Positions 1 through 15,800 of a DNA stretch of 64,000 nt are shown here, piece by piece; positions within the stretch are counted from its first letter, which is position 1; the number at the start of each line of letters is the position of its first letter. The notes under the pieces were generated by a model. The model had not been told where the DNA came from. It searched no databases and worked only from the letters and a program-made list of their open reading frames with translations. The DNA comes from Siphonodentalium dalli (lineage: Eukaryota > Mollusca > Scaphopoda > Gadilida > Siphonodentaliidae), in NCBI GenBank assembly GCA_032622095.1, contig CP136061.1, positions 10,429,287-10,493,286 of the forward strand, written 5' to 3'. Both the position numbers and the translations under genes were made by a program.

Positions 1-1800
1 GTACATCATGTCTGCTGTTGTATATCATTTGTTATTGTACATCATGTCTGCTGTTGTATATCATTTGTTATTGTACATCATGTCTGATGTTGTATATCAT
101 TTGTTAGTGTACATAATGTCTGATGTTGTATATCATTTGTTATTGTACATCATGTCTGATGTTGTATATCATTTGTTAGTGTACATAATGTCTGATGTTG
201 TATATCATTTGTTAGTGTACATAATGTCTGATGTTGTATATCATTTGTTATTGTACATCATGTCCGCTGTTGTATATCATTTGTTATTGTACATCATGTC
301 TGCTGTTGTATATCATTTGTTATTGTACATCATGTCATCTGTTATATATCATTTGTTAGTGTACATAATGTCTGCTGTTGTATATCATTTGTTAATGTAC
401 ATAATGTCTGCTGTTGTATATCATTTGTTATTGTACATCATGTCATCTGTTATATATCATTTGTTATTGTACATCATGTCATCTGTTATATATCATTTGT
501 TAGTGTACATAATGTCTGCTGTTGTATATCATTTGTTATTGTACATCATGTCATCTGTTATATATCATTTGTTATTGTACATCATGTCATCTGTTATATA
601 TCATTTGTTATTGTACATCATGTCTGCTGTTGTATATCATTTGTTAGTGTACATAATGTCTGCTGTTGTATATCATTTGTTATTGTACATAATGTCTGCT
701 GTTGTATATCATTTGTTATTGTACATCATGTCATCTGTTATATATCATTTGTTATTGTACATCATGTCTGCTGTTGTATATCATTTGTTAGTGTACATCA
801 TGTCTGCTGTTGTATATCATTTGTTAGTGTACATAATGTCTGATGTTGTATATCATTTGTTAGTGTACATAATGTCTGATGTTGTATATCATTTGTTATT
901 GTACATCATGTCTGCTGTTATATATCATTTGTTAGTGTACATAATGTCTGATGTTGTATATCATTTGTTAGTGTACATAATGTCTGATGTTGTATATCAT
1001 TTGTTATTGTACATCATGTCTGATGTTGTATATCATTTGTTAGTGTACATAATGTCTGATGTTGTATATCATTTGTTAGTGTACATAATGTCTGATGTTG
1101 TATATCATTTGTTATTGTACATCATGTCCGCTGTTGTATATCATTTGTTATTGTACATCATGTCTGCTGTTGTATATCATTTGTTATTGTACATCATGTC
1201 CGCTGTTATATATCATTTGTTATTGTACATCATGTCTGCTGTTGTATATCATTTGTTAGTGTACATAATGTCTGATGTTGTATATCATTTGTTAGTGTAC
1301 ATAATGTCTGATGTTGTATATCATTTGTTATTGTACATCATGTCTGCTGTTATATATCATTTGTTATTGTACATCATGTCTGCTGTTGTATATCATTTGT
1401 TATTGTACATAATGTCTGCTGTTATATATCATTTGTTAGTGTACATCATGTCTGCTGTTATATATCATTTGTTATTGTACATCATGTCTGCTGTTGTATA
1501 TCATTTGTTATTGTATATCATGCCTGCTGTTATATATCATTTGTTAGTGTACATCATGTCTGCTGTTGTATATCATTTGTTATTTTAGATCATGTCTGCT
1601 GTTATATATCATTTGTTAAGGTACATCATGTCTGCTGTTGTATATCATTTGTTATTGTACATCATGTCTGCTGTTGTATATCATTTGTTATTGTACATCA
1701 TGTCTGCTGTTATATATCATTTGTTATTGTAGATCATGTCTGCTGTTGTATATCATTTGTTATTGTACATAATGTCTGCTGTTGTATATCATTTGTTAAG

Positions 1801-3800
1801 GTACATCATGTCTGCTGTTATATATCATTTGTTATTGTACATCATGTCCGCTGTTGTATATCATTTGTTATTGTACATCATGTCCGCTGTTGTATATCAT
1901 TTGTTAATGTCCATCATGTCCGCTGTTGTATATCATTTGTTAGTGTACATCATGTCTGATGTTGTATATCATTTGTTAGTGTACATCATGTCTGCTGTTG
2001 TATATCATTTGTTAGTGTACATCATGTCTGATGTTGTATATAATTTGTTATTGTACATCATGTCTGCTGTTGTATATCATTTGTTATTGTACATCATGTC
2101 CGCTGTTATATATCATTTGTTATGGTACATCATGTCTGCTGTTGTATATCATTTGTTAGTGTACATAATGTCTGATGTTGTATATCATTTGTTATTGTAC
2201 ATCATGTCTGCTGTTGTATATCATTTGTTATGGTACATCATGTCTGCTGTTATATATCATTTGTTAGTGTACATCATGTCTGCTGTTGTATATCATTTGT
2301 TAGTGTACATCATGTCTGATGTTGTATATCATTTGTTATTGTACATCATGTCCGCTGTTGTATATCATTTGTTATTGTACATCATGTCTGCTGTTGTATA
2401 TCATTTGTTATTGTACATCATGTCTGCTGTTATATATCATTTGTTATGGTACATCATGTCTGCTGTTGTATATCATTTGTTAGTGTACATCATGTCTGAT
2501 GTTGTATATCATTTGTTATTGTACATCATGTCTGCTGTTGTATATCATTTGTTATGGTACATCATGTCTGCTGTTATATATCATTTGTTATGGTACATCA
2601 TGTCTGCTGTTGTATATCATTTGTTAGTGTACATAATGTCTGATGTTGTATATCATTTGTTAAGGTACATCATGTCTGCTGTTATATATCATTTGTTATT
2701 GTACATCATGTCCGCTGTTGTATATCATTTGTTATTGTACATCATGTCCGCTGTTGTATATCATTTGTTAATGTCCATCATGTCCGCTGTTGTATATCAT
2801 TTGTTAGTGTACATCATGTCTGATGTTGTATATCATTTGTTAGTGTACATCATGTCTGCTGTTGTATATCATTTGTTAGTGTACATCATGTCTGATGTTG
2901 TATATAATTTGTTATTGTACATCATGTCTGCTGTTGTATATCATTTGTTATGGTACATCATGTCTGCTGTTATATATCATTTGTTATGGTACATCATGTC
3001 TGCTGTTGTATATCATTTGTTAGTGTACATAATGTCTGATGTTGTATATCATTTGTTATTGTACATCATGTCCGCTGTTGTATATCATTTGTTATTGTAC
3101 ATCATGTCTGCTGTTGTATATCATTTGTTATTGTACATCATGTCCGCTGTTATATATCATTTGTTATTGTACATCATGTCTGCTGTTGTATATCATTTGT
3201 TATTGTACATCATGTCCGCTGTTATATATCATTTGTTATTGTACATCATGTCTGCTGTTGTATATCATTTGTTAGTGTACATAATGTCTATTGTTGTATA
3301 TCATTTGTTAGTGTACATAATGTCTGATGTTGTATATCATTTGTTATTGTACATCATGTCTGCTGTTATATATCATTTGTTATTGTACATCATGTCTGCT
3401 GTTGTATATCATTTGTTATTGTACATAATGTCTGCTGTTATATATCATTTGTTAGTGTACATCATGTCTGCTGTTATATATCATTTGTTATTGTAGATCA
3501 TGTCTGCTGTTGTATATCATTTGTTATTGTACATCATGTCTGCTGTTGTATATCATTTGTTAAGGTACATCATGTCTGCTGTTATATATCATTTGTTATT
3601 GTACATCATGTCCGCTGTTGTATATCATTTGTTATTGTACATCATGTCCGCTGTTGTATATCATTTGTTAATGTCCATCATGTCCGCTGTTGTATATCAT
3701 TTGTTAGTGTACATCATGTCTGATGTTGTATATCATTTGTTAGTGTACATCATGTCTGCTGTTGTATATAATTTGTTAGTGTACATCATGTCTGATGTTG
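1801..3800 (+). repeat. Higher-order block of about 24-25 units in the 36-bp array
   Basis: The same succession of rare units (AAGGTACATC start, then an ATGTCCATCATGTCCGC unit, then GAT-type units and a TATATAATTT unit) appears three times. The ATGTCC variant lies at about 1907, 2771 and 3671, giving spacings of 864 and 900 bp (24 and 25 units). This is a recent segmental amplification inside the array. Confidence 0.7.
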
Positions 3801-6800
3801 TATATAATTTGTTATTGTACATCATGTCTGCTGTTGTATATCATTTGTTATGGTACATCATGTCTGCTGTTATATATCATTTGTTATTGTACATAATGTC
3901 TGATGTTGTATATCATTTGTTATTGTATATCATGCCTGTTGTTGTATATCATTTGTTATTGTACATCATGTCTGCTGTTGTAAATCATTTGTTATTGTAT
4001 ATCATGTCTGCTGTTGTATATCATTTGTTATTGTATATCATGTCTGCTGTTGTATATCATTTGTTATTGTAGATCATGTCTGCTGTTATATATCATTTGT
4101 TATTGTACATCATGTATGCTGTTGTATATCATTTGTTATTGTACATCATGTCTGCTGTTATATATCATTTGTTATTGTACATCATGTCTGCTGTTATATA
4201 TCATTTGTTATTGTACATCATGTCTGCTGTTGTATATCATTTGTTATTGTACATCATGTCTGCTGTTGTATATCATTTGTTATTGTAGATCATGTCTGCT
4301 GTTGTATATCATTTGTTATTGTACATCATGTCTGCTGTTATATATCATTTGTTAGTGTACATCATGTCTGCTGTTATATATCATTTGTTATTGTACATCA
4401 TGTCTGCTGTTGTATATCATTTGTTATTGTACATCGTGTCTGCTGTTGTATATCATTTGTTATTGTACATCATGTCCGCTGTTATATATCATTTGTTATT
4501 GTACATAATGTCTGCTGTTGTATATCATTTGTTATTGTACATAATGTCTGCTGTTGTATATCATTTGTTATTGTACATCATGTCCGCTGTTATATATCAT
4601 TTGTTAGTGTACATAATGTCTGATGTTGTATATCATTTGTTAGTGTACATCATGTCTGCTGTTATATATCATTTGTTATTGTACATCATGTCCGCTGTTG
4701 TATATCATTTGTTAGTGTACATCATGTCTGCTGTTGTATATCATTTGTTATGGTACATCATGTCTGCTGTTATATATCATTTGTTATTGTACATAATGTC
4801 TGATGTTGTATATCATTTGTTAGTGTACATCATGTCTGCTGTTATATATCATTTGTTATTGTACATCATGTCCGCTGTTGTATATCATTTGTTAGTGTAC
4901 ATCATGTCTGCTGTTGTATATCATTTGTTAGTGTACATCATGTCTGCTGTTGTATATCATTTGTTAGTGTACATCATGTCCGCTGTTGTATATCATTTGT
5001 TAGTGTACATCATGTCTGCTGTTGTATATCATTTGTTAGTGTACATCATGTCTGCTGTTGTATATCATTTGTTAGTGTACATCATGTCTGCTGTTGTATA
5101 TCATTTGTTAGTGTACATCATGTCCGCTGTTGTATATCATTTGTTAGTGTACATCATGTCTGCTGTTGTATATCATTTGTTAGTGTACATCATGTCCGCT
5201 GTTGTATATCATTTGTTAGTGTACATCATGTCTGCTGTTGTATATCATTTGTTAGTGTACATCATGTCTGCTGTTATATATCATTTGTTATTGTCCATCA
5301 TGTCTGCTGTTGTATATCATTTGTTATTGTACATCATGTCTGCTGTTGTATATCATTTGTTATTGTACATCATGTCTGCTGTTGTATATCATTTGTTAGT
5401 GTACATCATGTCTGCTGTTATATATCATTTGTTATTGTACATCATGTCTGCTGTTGTATATCATTTGTTATTGTACATCATGTCCGCTGTTGTATATCAT
5501 TTGTTAGTGTACATCATGTCTGCTGTTGTATATCATTTGTTATTGTCCATCATGTCTGCTGTTGTATATCATTTGTTATTGTACATCATGTCTGCTGTTG
5601 TATATCATTTGTTAGTGTACATCATGTCTGCTGTTATATATCATTTGTTATTGTCCATCATGTCTGCTGTTGTATATCATTTGTTATTGTACATCATGTC
5701 TGCTGTTGTATATCATTTGTTAGTGTACATCATGTCTGCTGTTGTATATCATTTGTTAGTGTACATCATGTCTGCTGTTGTATATCATTTGTTAGTGTAC
5801 ATCATGTCTGCTGTTATATATCATTTGTTATTGTACATCATGTCTGCTGTTGTATATCATTTGTTATTGTACATCATGTCCGCTGTTGTATATCATTTGT
5901 TATTGTAGATCATGTCTGCTGTTGTATATCATTTGTTATTGTACATCATGTCTGCTGTTGTATATCATTTGTTAGTGTACATCATGTCTGCTGTTATATA
6001 TCATTTGTTATTGTACATCATGTCTGCTGTTGTATATCATTTGTTATTGTACATCATGTCCGCTGTTGTATATCATTTGTTATTGTAGATCATGTCTGCT
6101 GTTGTATATCATTTGTTATTGTACATCATGTCCGCTGTTGTATATCATGTGTTATTGTACATCATGTCTGCTGTTGTATATCATTTGTTATTGTACATCA
6201 TGTCTGCTGTTGTATATCATTTGTTAGTGTACATCATGTCTGCTGTTGTATATCATTTGTTATTGTACATCATGTCTGCTGTTGTATATCATTTGTTATT
6301 GTACATCATGTCTGCTGTTATATATCATTTGTTATTGTACATCATGTCTGCTGTTGTATATCATTTGTTATTGTACATCATGTCTGCTGTTGTATATCAT
6401 TTGTTATTGTACATCATGTCCGCTGTTGTATATCATTTGTTATTGTAGATCATGTCTGCTGTTGTATATCATTTGTTATTGTAGATCATGTCTGCTGTTG
6501 TATATCATTTGTTATTGTACATCATGTCTGCTGTTGTATATCATTTGTTATGGTACATCATGTCTGCTGTTATATATCATTTGTTATTGTAGATCATGTC
6601 TGCTGTTGTATATCATTTGTTAGTGTACATCATGTCTGCTGTTATATATCATTTGTTATTGTACATCATGTCTGCTGTTGTATATCATTTGTTAGTGTAC
6701 ATCATGTCCGCTGTTGTATATCATTTGTTATTGTAGATCATGTCTGCTGTTGTATATCATTTGTTATTGTACATCATGTCCGCTGTTGTATATCATTTGT

Positions 6801-9800
6801 TATTGTACATCATGTCTGCTGTTGTATATCATTTGTTAGTGTACATCATGTCTGCTGTTGTATATCATTTGTTATTGTACATCATGTCTGCTGTTGTATA
6901 TCATTTGTTATTGTACATCATGTCTGCTGTTATATATCATTTGTTATTGTACATCATGTCTGCTGTTGTATATCATTTGTTATTGTACATCATGTCTGCT
7001 GTTGTATATCATTTGTTATTGTACATCATGTCTGCTGTTGTATATCATTTGTTAGTGTACATCATGTCTGCTGTTGTATATCATTTGTTAGTGTACATCA
7101 TGTCTGCTGTTGTATATCATTTGTTATTGTACATCATGTCTGCTGTTGTATATCATTTGTTATTGTACATCATGTCTGCTGTTATATATCATTTGTTATT
7201 GTACATCATGTCTGCTGTTGTATATCATTTGTTATTGTACATCATGTCTGCTGTTGTATATCATTTGTTAGTGTACATCATGTCTGCTGTTGTATATCAT
7301 TTGTTATTGTACATCATGTCTGCTGTTGTATATCATTTGTTATTGTACATCATGTCTGCTGTTATATATCATTTGTTATTGTACATCATGTCTGCTGTTG
7401 TATATCATTTGTTATTGTACATCATGTCTGCTGTTGTATATCATTTGTTAGTGTACATCATGTCTGCTGTTGTATATCATTTGTTATTGTACATCATGTC
7501 TGCTGTTGTATATCATTTGTTATTGTACATCATGTCTGCTGTTGTATATCATTTGTTATTGTACATCATGTCTGCTGTTATATATCATTTGTTATTGTAC
7601 ATCATGTCTGCTGTTGTATATCATTTGTTATTGTACATCATGTCCGCTGTTGTATATCATTTGTTATTGTAGATCATGTCTGCTGTTGTATATCATTTGT
7701 TATTGTAGATCATGTCTGCTGTTGTATATCATTTGTTATTGTACATCATGTCTGCTGTTATATATCATTTGTTATTGTACATCATGTCTGCTGTTGTATA
7801 TCATTTGTTAGTTTACATCATGTCCGCTGTTGTATATCATTTGTTATTGTAGATCATGTCTGCTGTTGTATATCATTTGTTATTGTACATCATGTCCGCT
7901 GTTGTATATCATTTGTTATTGTACATCATGTCTGCTGTTGTATATCATTTGTTATTGTACATCATGTCTGCTGTTGTCTATCATTTGTTATTGTACATCA
8001 TGTCTGCTGTTGTATATCATTTGTTAGTGTACATCATGTCTGCTGTTGTATATCATTTGTTATTGTACATCATGTCTGCTGTTGTATATCATTTGTTATT
8101 GTACATCATGTCTGCTGTTGTATATCATTTGTTATTGTACATCATGTCTGCTGTTGTATATCATTTGTTATTGTACATCATGTCTGCTGTTGTATATCAT
8201 TTGTTATTGTATATCATGTCTGCTGTTGTATATCATTTGTTATTGTCCATCATGTCTGCTGTTGTATATCATTTGTTAGTGTCCATCATGTCTGCTGTTG
8301 TATATCATTTGTTAGTGTCCATCATGTCTGCTGTTGTATATCATTTGTTATTGTACATCATGTCTGCTGTTGTATATCATTTGTTATTGTATATCATGTC
8401 TGCTGTTGTATATCATTTGTTATTGTCCATCATGTCTGCTGTTGTATATCATTTGTTAGTGTCCATCATGTCTGCTGTTGTATATCATTTGTTATTGTCC
8501 ATCATGTCTGCTGTTGTATATCATTTGTTATTGTCCATCATGTCTGCTGTTGTATATCATTTGTTAGTGTCCATCATGTCTGCTGTTGTATATCATTTGT
8601 TAGTGTACATCATGTCTGCTGTTGTATATCATTTGTTATTGTACATCATGTCTGCTGTTGTATATCATTTGTTATTGTAGATCATGTCTGCTGTTGTATA
8701 TCATTTGTTATTGTACATCATGTCTGCTGTTGTATATCATTTGTTAGTGTCCATCATGTCTGCTGTTGTATATCATTTGTTATGGTACATCATGTCCGCT
8801 GTTGTATATCATTTGTTATTGTACATCATGTCTGCTGTTGTATATCATTTGTTATTGTAGATCATGTCTGCTGTTGTATATCATATGTTATGGTACATCA
8901 TGTCTGCTGTTGTATATCATTTGTTATTGTACATCATGTCTGCTGTTGTATATCATTTGTTAGTGTCCATCATGTCTGCTGTTGTATATCATTTGTTATG
9001 GTACATCATGTCCGCTGTTGTATATCATTTGTTATTGTACATCATGTCTGCTGTTGTATATAATTTGTTATTGTACATCATGTCTGCTGTTGTATATCAT
9101 TTGTTATTGTAGATCATGTCTGCTGTTGTATATCATTTGTTATTGTACATCATGTCCGCTGTTATATATCATTTGTTATTGTACATCATGTCTGCTGTTG
9201 TATATCATTTGTTAGTGTACATCATGTCTGCTGTTGTATATCATTTGTTAGTGTACATCATGTCTGCTGTTGTATATCATTTGTTATTGTAGATCATGTC
9301 TGCTGTTGTATATCATTTGTTATTGTACATCATGTCTGCTGTTGTATATCATTTGTTATTGTAGATCATGTCTGCTGTTGTATATCATTTGTTATTGTAG
9401 ATCATGTCTGCTGTTGTATATCATTTGTTAGTGTACATCATGTCTGCTGTTGTATATCATTTGTTATTGTAGATCATGTCTGCTGTTGTATATCATTTGT
9501 TATTGTAGATCATGTCTGCTGTTATATATCATTTGTTATTGTACATCATGTCTGCTGTTGTATATCATTTGTTAGTGTACATCATGTCTGCTGTTGTATA
9601 TCATTTGTTATTGTAGATCATGTCTGCTGTTGTATATCATTTGTTATTGTACATCATGTCCGCTGTTATATATCATTTGTTATTGTACATCATGTCTGCT
9701 GTTGTATATCATTTGTTAGTGTACATCATGTCTGCTGTTGTATATCATTTGTTATTGTAGATCATGTCTGCTGTTGTATATCATTTGTTAGTGTACATCA

Positions 9801-12800
9801 TGTCTGCTGTTGTATATCATTTGTTATTGTAGATCATGTCTGCTGTTGTATATCATTTGTTATTGTACATCATGTCCGCTGTTATATATCATTTGTTATT
9901 GTACATCATGTCTGCTGTTGTATATCATTTGTTAGTGTACATCATGTCTGCTGTTGTATATCATTTGTTATTGTACATCATGTCTGCTGTTGTATATCAT
10001 TTGTTATTGTACATCATGTCCGCTGTTATATATCATTTGTTATTGTACATCATGTCTGCTGTTGTATATCATTTGTTATTGTACATCATGTCTGCTGTTG
10101 TATATCATTTGTTATTGTACATCATGTCTGCTGTTGTATATCATTTGTTAGTGTACATCATGTCCGCTGTTATATATCATTTGTTATTGTACATCATGTC
10201 CGCTGTTATATATCATTTGTTATTGTACATCATGTCTGCTGTTGTATATCATTTGTTATTGTACATCATGTCTGCTGTTGTATATCATTTGTTATTGTAC
10301 ATCATGTCCGCTGTTATATATCATTTGTTATTGTACATCATGTCTGCTGTTGTATATCATTTGTTATTGTACATCATGTCTGCTGTTATATATCATTTCT
10401 TATTGTACATCATGTCTGCTGTTGTATATCATTTGTTATTGTACATCATGTCTGCTGTTATATATCATTTGTTATTGTACATCATGTCTGCTGTTGTATA
10501 TCATTTGTTATTGTACATCATGTCTGCTGTTGTATATCATTTGTTATTGTACATCATGTCTGCTGTTGTATATCATTTGTTATTGTACATCATGTCTGCT
10601 GTTGTATATCATTTGTTATTGTACATCATGTCTGCTGTTGTATATCATTTGTTAGTGTACATCATGTCTGCTGTTATATATCATTTGTTATTGTACATCA
10701 TGTCTGCTGTTGTATATCATTTGTTAGTGTACATCATGTCTGCTGTTGTATATCATTTGTTAGTGTACATCATGTCTGCTGTTGTATATCATTTGTTATT
10801 GTCCATCATGTCTGCTGTTGTATATCATTTGTTATTGTACATCATGTCTGCTGTTATATATCATTTGTTAGTGTACATCATGTCTGCTGTTATATATCAT
10901 TTGTTAGTGTACATCATGTCCGCTGTTGTATATCATTTGTTATTGTACATCATGTCTGCTGTTATATATCATTTGTTAGTGTACATCATGTCTGCTGTTG
11001 TATATCATTTGTTATTGTCCATCATGTCTGCTGTTGTATATCATTTGTTATTGTCCATCATGTCTGCTGTTGTATATCATTTGTTATTGTCCATCATGTC
11101 TGCTGTTGTATATCATTTGTTATTGTACATCATGTCTGCTGTTATATATCATTTGTTAGTGTACATCATGTCTGCTGTTATATATCATTTGTTAGTGTAC
11201 ATCATGTCCGCTGTTGTATATCATTTGTTATTGTACATCATGTCTGCTGTTATATATCATTTGTTAGTGTACATCATGTCTGCTGTTGTATATCATTTGT
11301 TATTGTCCATCATGTCTGCTGTTGTATATCATTTGTTATTGTACATCATGTCTGCTGTTGTATATCATTTGTTATTGTACATCATGTCTGCTGTTATATA
11401 TCATTTGTTAGTGTACATCATGTCTGCTGTTATATATCATTTGTTAGTGTACATCATGTCCGCTGTTGTATATCATTTGTTATTGTACATCATGTCTGCT
11501 GTTATATATCATTTGTTAGTGTACATCATGTCTGCTGTTGTATATCATTTGTTATTGTACATCATGTCTGCTGTTGTATATCATTTGTTATTGTACATCA
11601 TGTCTGCTGTTGTATATCATTTGTTAAGGTACATCATGTCTGCTGTTATATATCATTTGTTAGTGTACATCATGTCCGCTGTTGTATATCATTTGTTATT
11701 GTACATCATGTCCGCTGTTGTATATCATTTGTTATTGTACATCATGTCTGCTGTTGTATATCATTTGTTATTGTACATCATGTCTGCTGTTGTATATCAT
11801 TTGTTAAGGTACATCATGTCTGCTGTTATATATCATTTGTTAGTGTACATCATGTCCGCTGTTGTATATCATTTGTTATTGTACATCATGTCTGCTGTTA
11901 TATATCATTTGTTAGTGTACATCATGTCTGCTGTTGTATATCATTTGTTATTGTACATCATGTCTGCTGTTGTATATCATTTGTTATTGTACATCATGTC
12001 TGCTGTTGTATATCATTTGTTAAGGTACATCATGTCTGCTGTTGTATATCATTTGTTAGTGTACATCATGTCTGCTGTTGTATATCATTTGTTATTGTAC
12101 ATCATGTCTGCTGTTGTATATCATTTGTTATTGTACATCATGTCTGCTGTTATATATCATTTGTTATTGTACATCATGTCTGCTGTTGTATATCATTTGT
12201 TATTGTACATCATGTCTGCTGTTGTATATCATTTGTTATTGTACATCATGTCTGCTGTTGTATATCATTTGTTAGTGTACATCATGTCTGCTGTTATATA
12301 TCATTTGTTATTGTACATCATGTCTGCTGTTGTATATCATTTGTTAGTGTACATCATGTCTGCTGTTGTATATCATTTGTTATTGTACATCATGTCTGCT
12401 GTTGTATATCATTTGTTATTGTACACCATGTCCGCTGTTGTATATCATTTGTTATTGTACATCATGTCCGCTGTTATATATCATTTGTTATTGTACATCA
12501 TGTCTGCTGTTGTATATCATTTGTTATTGTACATCATGTCCGCTGTTATATATCATTTGTTATTGTACATCATGTCTGCTGTTGTATATCATTTGTTATT
12601 GTACATCATGTCTGCTGTTGTATATCATTTGTTATTGTACATCATGTCTGCTGTTGTATATCATTTGTTATTGTACATCATGTCTGCTGTTGTATATCAT
12701 TTGTTATTGTACATCATGTCTGCTGTTGTATATCATTTGTTATTGTACATCATGTCTGCTGTTGTATATCATTTGTTAGTGTACATCATGTCTGCTGTTA

Positions 12801-15800
12801 TATATCATTTGTTATTGTACATCATGTCTGCTGTTGTATATCATTTGTTAGTGTACATCATGTCTGCTGTTGTATATCATTTGTTATTGTACATCATGTC
12901 TGCTGTTGTATATCATTTGTTATTGTACATCATGTCCGCTGTTATATATCATTTGTTATTGTACATCATGTCTGCTGTTGTATATCATTTGTTATTGTAC
13001 ATCATGTCCGCTGTTATATATCATTTGTTATTGTACATCATGTCTGCTGTTGTATATCATTTGTTATTGTACATCATGTCTGCTGTTGTATATCATTTGT
13101 TATTGTACATCATGTCTGCTGTTGTATATCATTTGTTAGTGTACATCATGTCTGCTGTTATATATCATTTGTTATTGTACATCATGTCTGCTGTTGTATA
13201 TCATTTGTTATTGTACATCATGTCTGCTGTTGTATATCATTTGTTAGTGTACATCATGTCTGCTGTTATATATCATTTGTTATTGTACATCATGTCTGCT
13301 GTTGTATATCATTTGTTAGTGTACATCATGTCTGCTGTTGTATATCATTTGTTATTGTACATCATGTCTGCTGTTGTATATCATTTGTTATTGTACATCA
13401 TGTCTGCTGTTGTATATCATTTGTTAGTGTACATCATGTCTGCTGTTATATATCATTTGTTATTGTACATCATGTCTGCTGTTGTATATCATTTGTTAGT
13501 GTACATCATGTCTGCTGTTATATATCATTTGTTATTGTACATCATGTCTGCTGTTGTATATCATTTGTTAGTGTACATCATGTCTGCTGTTGTATATCAT
13601 TTGTTATTGTACATCATGTCTGCTGTTGTATATCATTTGTTAGTGTACATCATGTCTGCTGTTGTATATCATTTGTTAGTGTACATAATGTCCGCTGTTG
13701 TATATCATTTGTTATTGTACATCATGTCTGCTGTTGTATATCATTTGTTAGTGTACATCATGTCTGCTGTTATATATCATTTGTTATTGTACATCATGTC
13801 TGCTGTTGTATATCATTTGTTAGTGTACATCATGTCTGCTGTTGTATATCATTTGTTAGTGTACATCATGTCTGCTGTTGTATATCATTTGTTATTGTAC
13901 ATCATGTCTGCTGTTGTATATCATTTGTTATTGTACATCATGTCTGCTGTTGTATATCATTTGTTAGTGTACATCATGTCTGCTGTTGTATATCATTTGT
14001 TAGTGTACATCATGTCTGCTGTTATATATCATTTGTTATTGTACATCATGTCTGCTGTTGTATATCATTTGTTAGTGTACATCATGTCTGCTGTTATATA
14101 TCATTTGTTATTGTACATCATGTCTGCTGTTGTATATCATTTGTTAGTGTACATCATGTCTGCTGTTGTATATCATTTGTTATTGTACATCATGTCTGCT
14201 GTTGTATATCATTTGTTATTGTACATCATGTCTGCTGTTGTATATCATTTGTTAGTGTACATCATGTCTGCTGTTATATATCATTTGTTATTGTACATCA
14301 TGTCTGCTGTTGTATATCATTTGTTAGTGTACATCATGTCTGCTGTTGTATATCATTTGTTATTGTACATCATGTCTGCTGTTGTATATCATTTGTTATT
14401 GTACATCATGTCTGCTGTTGTATATCATTTGTTAGTGTACATCATGTCTGCTGTTATATATCATTTGTTATTGTACATCATGTCTGCTGTTGTATATCAT
14501 TTGTTAGTGTACATCATGTCTGCTGTTATATATCATTTGTTATTGTACATCATGTCTGCTGTTGTATATCATTTGTTAGTGTACATCATGTCTGCTGTTG
14601 TATATCATTTGTTATTGTACATCATGTCTGCTGTTGTATATCATTTGTTATTGTACATCATGTCTGCTGTTGTATATCATTTGTTAGTGTACATCATGTC
14701 TGCTGTTATATATCATTTGTTATTGTACATCATGTCTGCTGTTGTATATCATTTGTTATTGTACATCATGTCTGCTGTTGTATATCATTTGTTAGTGTAC
14801 ATCATGTCTGCTGTTGTATATCATTTGTTATTGTACATCATGTCTGCTGTTGTATATCATTTGTAAGTGTACATCATGTCTGCTGTTATATATCATTTGT
14901 TATTGTACATCATGTCTGCTGTTATATATCATTTGTTATTGTAGATCATGTCCGCTGTTGTATATCATTTGTTATTGTAGATCATGTCTGCTGTTGTATA
15001 TCATTTGTTATTGTACATCATGTCCGCTGTTGTATATCATTTGTTATTGTACATCATGTCTGCTGTTGTATATCATTTGTTATTGTACATCATGTCTGCT
15101 GTTGTATATCATTTGTTAGTGTACATCATGTCTGCTGTTATATATCATTTGTTATTGTACATCATGTCTGCTGTTGTATATCATTTGTTATTGTACATCA
15201 TGTCTGCTGTTGTATATCATTTGTTAGTGTACATCATGTCTGCTGTTGTATATCATTTGTTATTGTACATCATGTCCGCTGTTGTATATCATTTGTTATT
15301 GTACATCATGTCTGCTGTTATATATCATTTGTTAAGGTACATCATGTCTGCTGTTGTATATCATTTGTTATTGTACATCATGTCTGCTGTTGTATATCAT
15401 TTGTTATTGTACATCATGTCTGCTGTTGTATATCATTTGTTATTGTACATCATGTCTGCTGTTGTATATCATTTGTTATTGTACATCATGTCTGCTGTTG
15501 TATATCATTTGTTATTGTACATCATGTCTGCTGTTATATATCATTTGTTAAGGTACATCATGTCTGCTGTTATATATCATTTGTTATTGTACATCATGTC
15601 TGCTGTTGTATATCATTTGTTATTGTACATCATGTCTGCTGTTGTATATCATTTGTTATTGTACATCATGTCTGCTGTTGTATATCATTTGTTATTGTAC
15701 ATCATGTCTGCTGTTGTATATCATTTGTTAGTGTACATCATGTCTGCTGTTATATATCATTTGTTATTGTACATCATGTCTGCTGTTGTATATCATTTGT

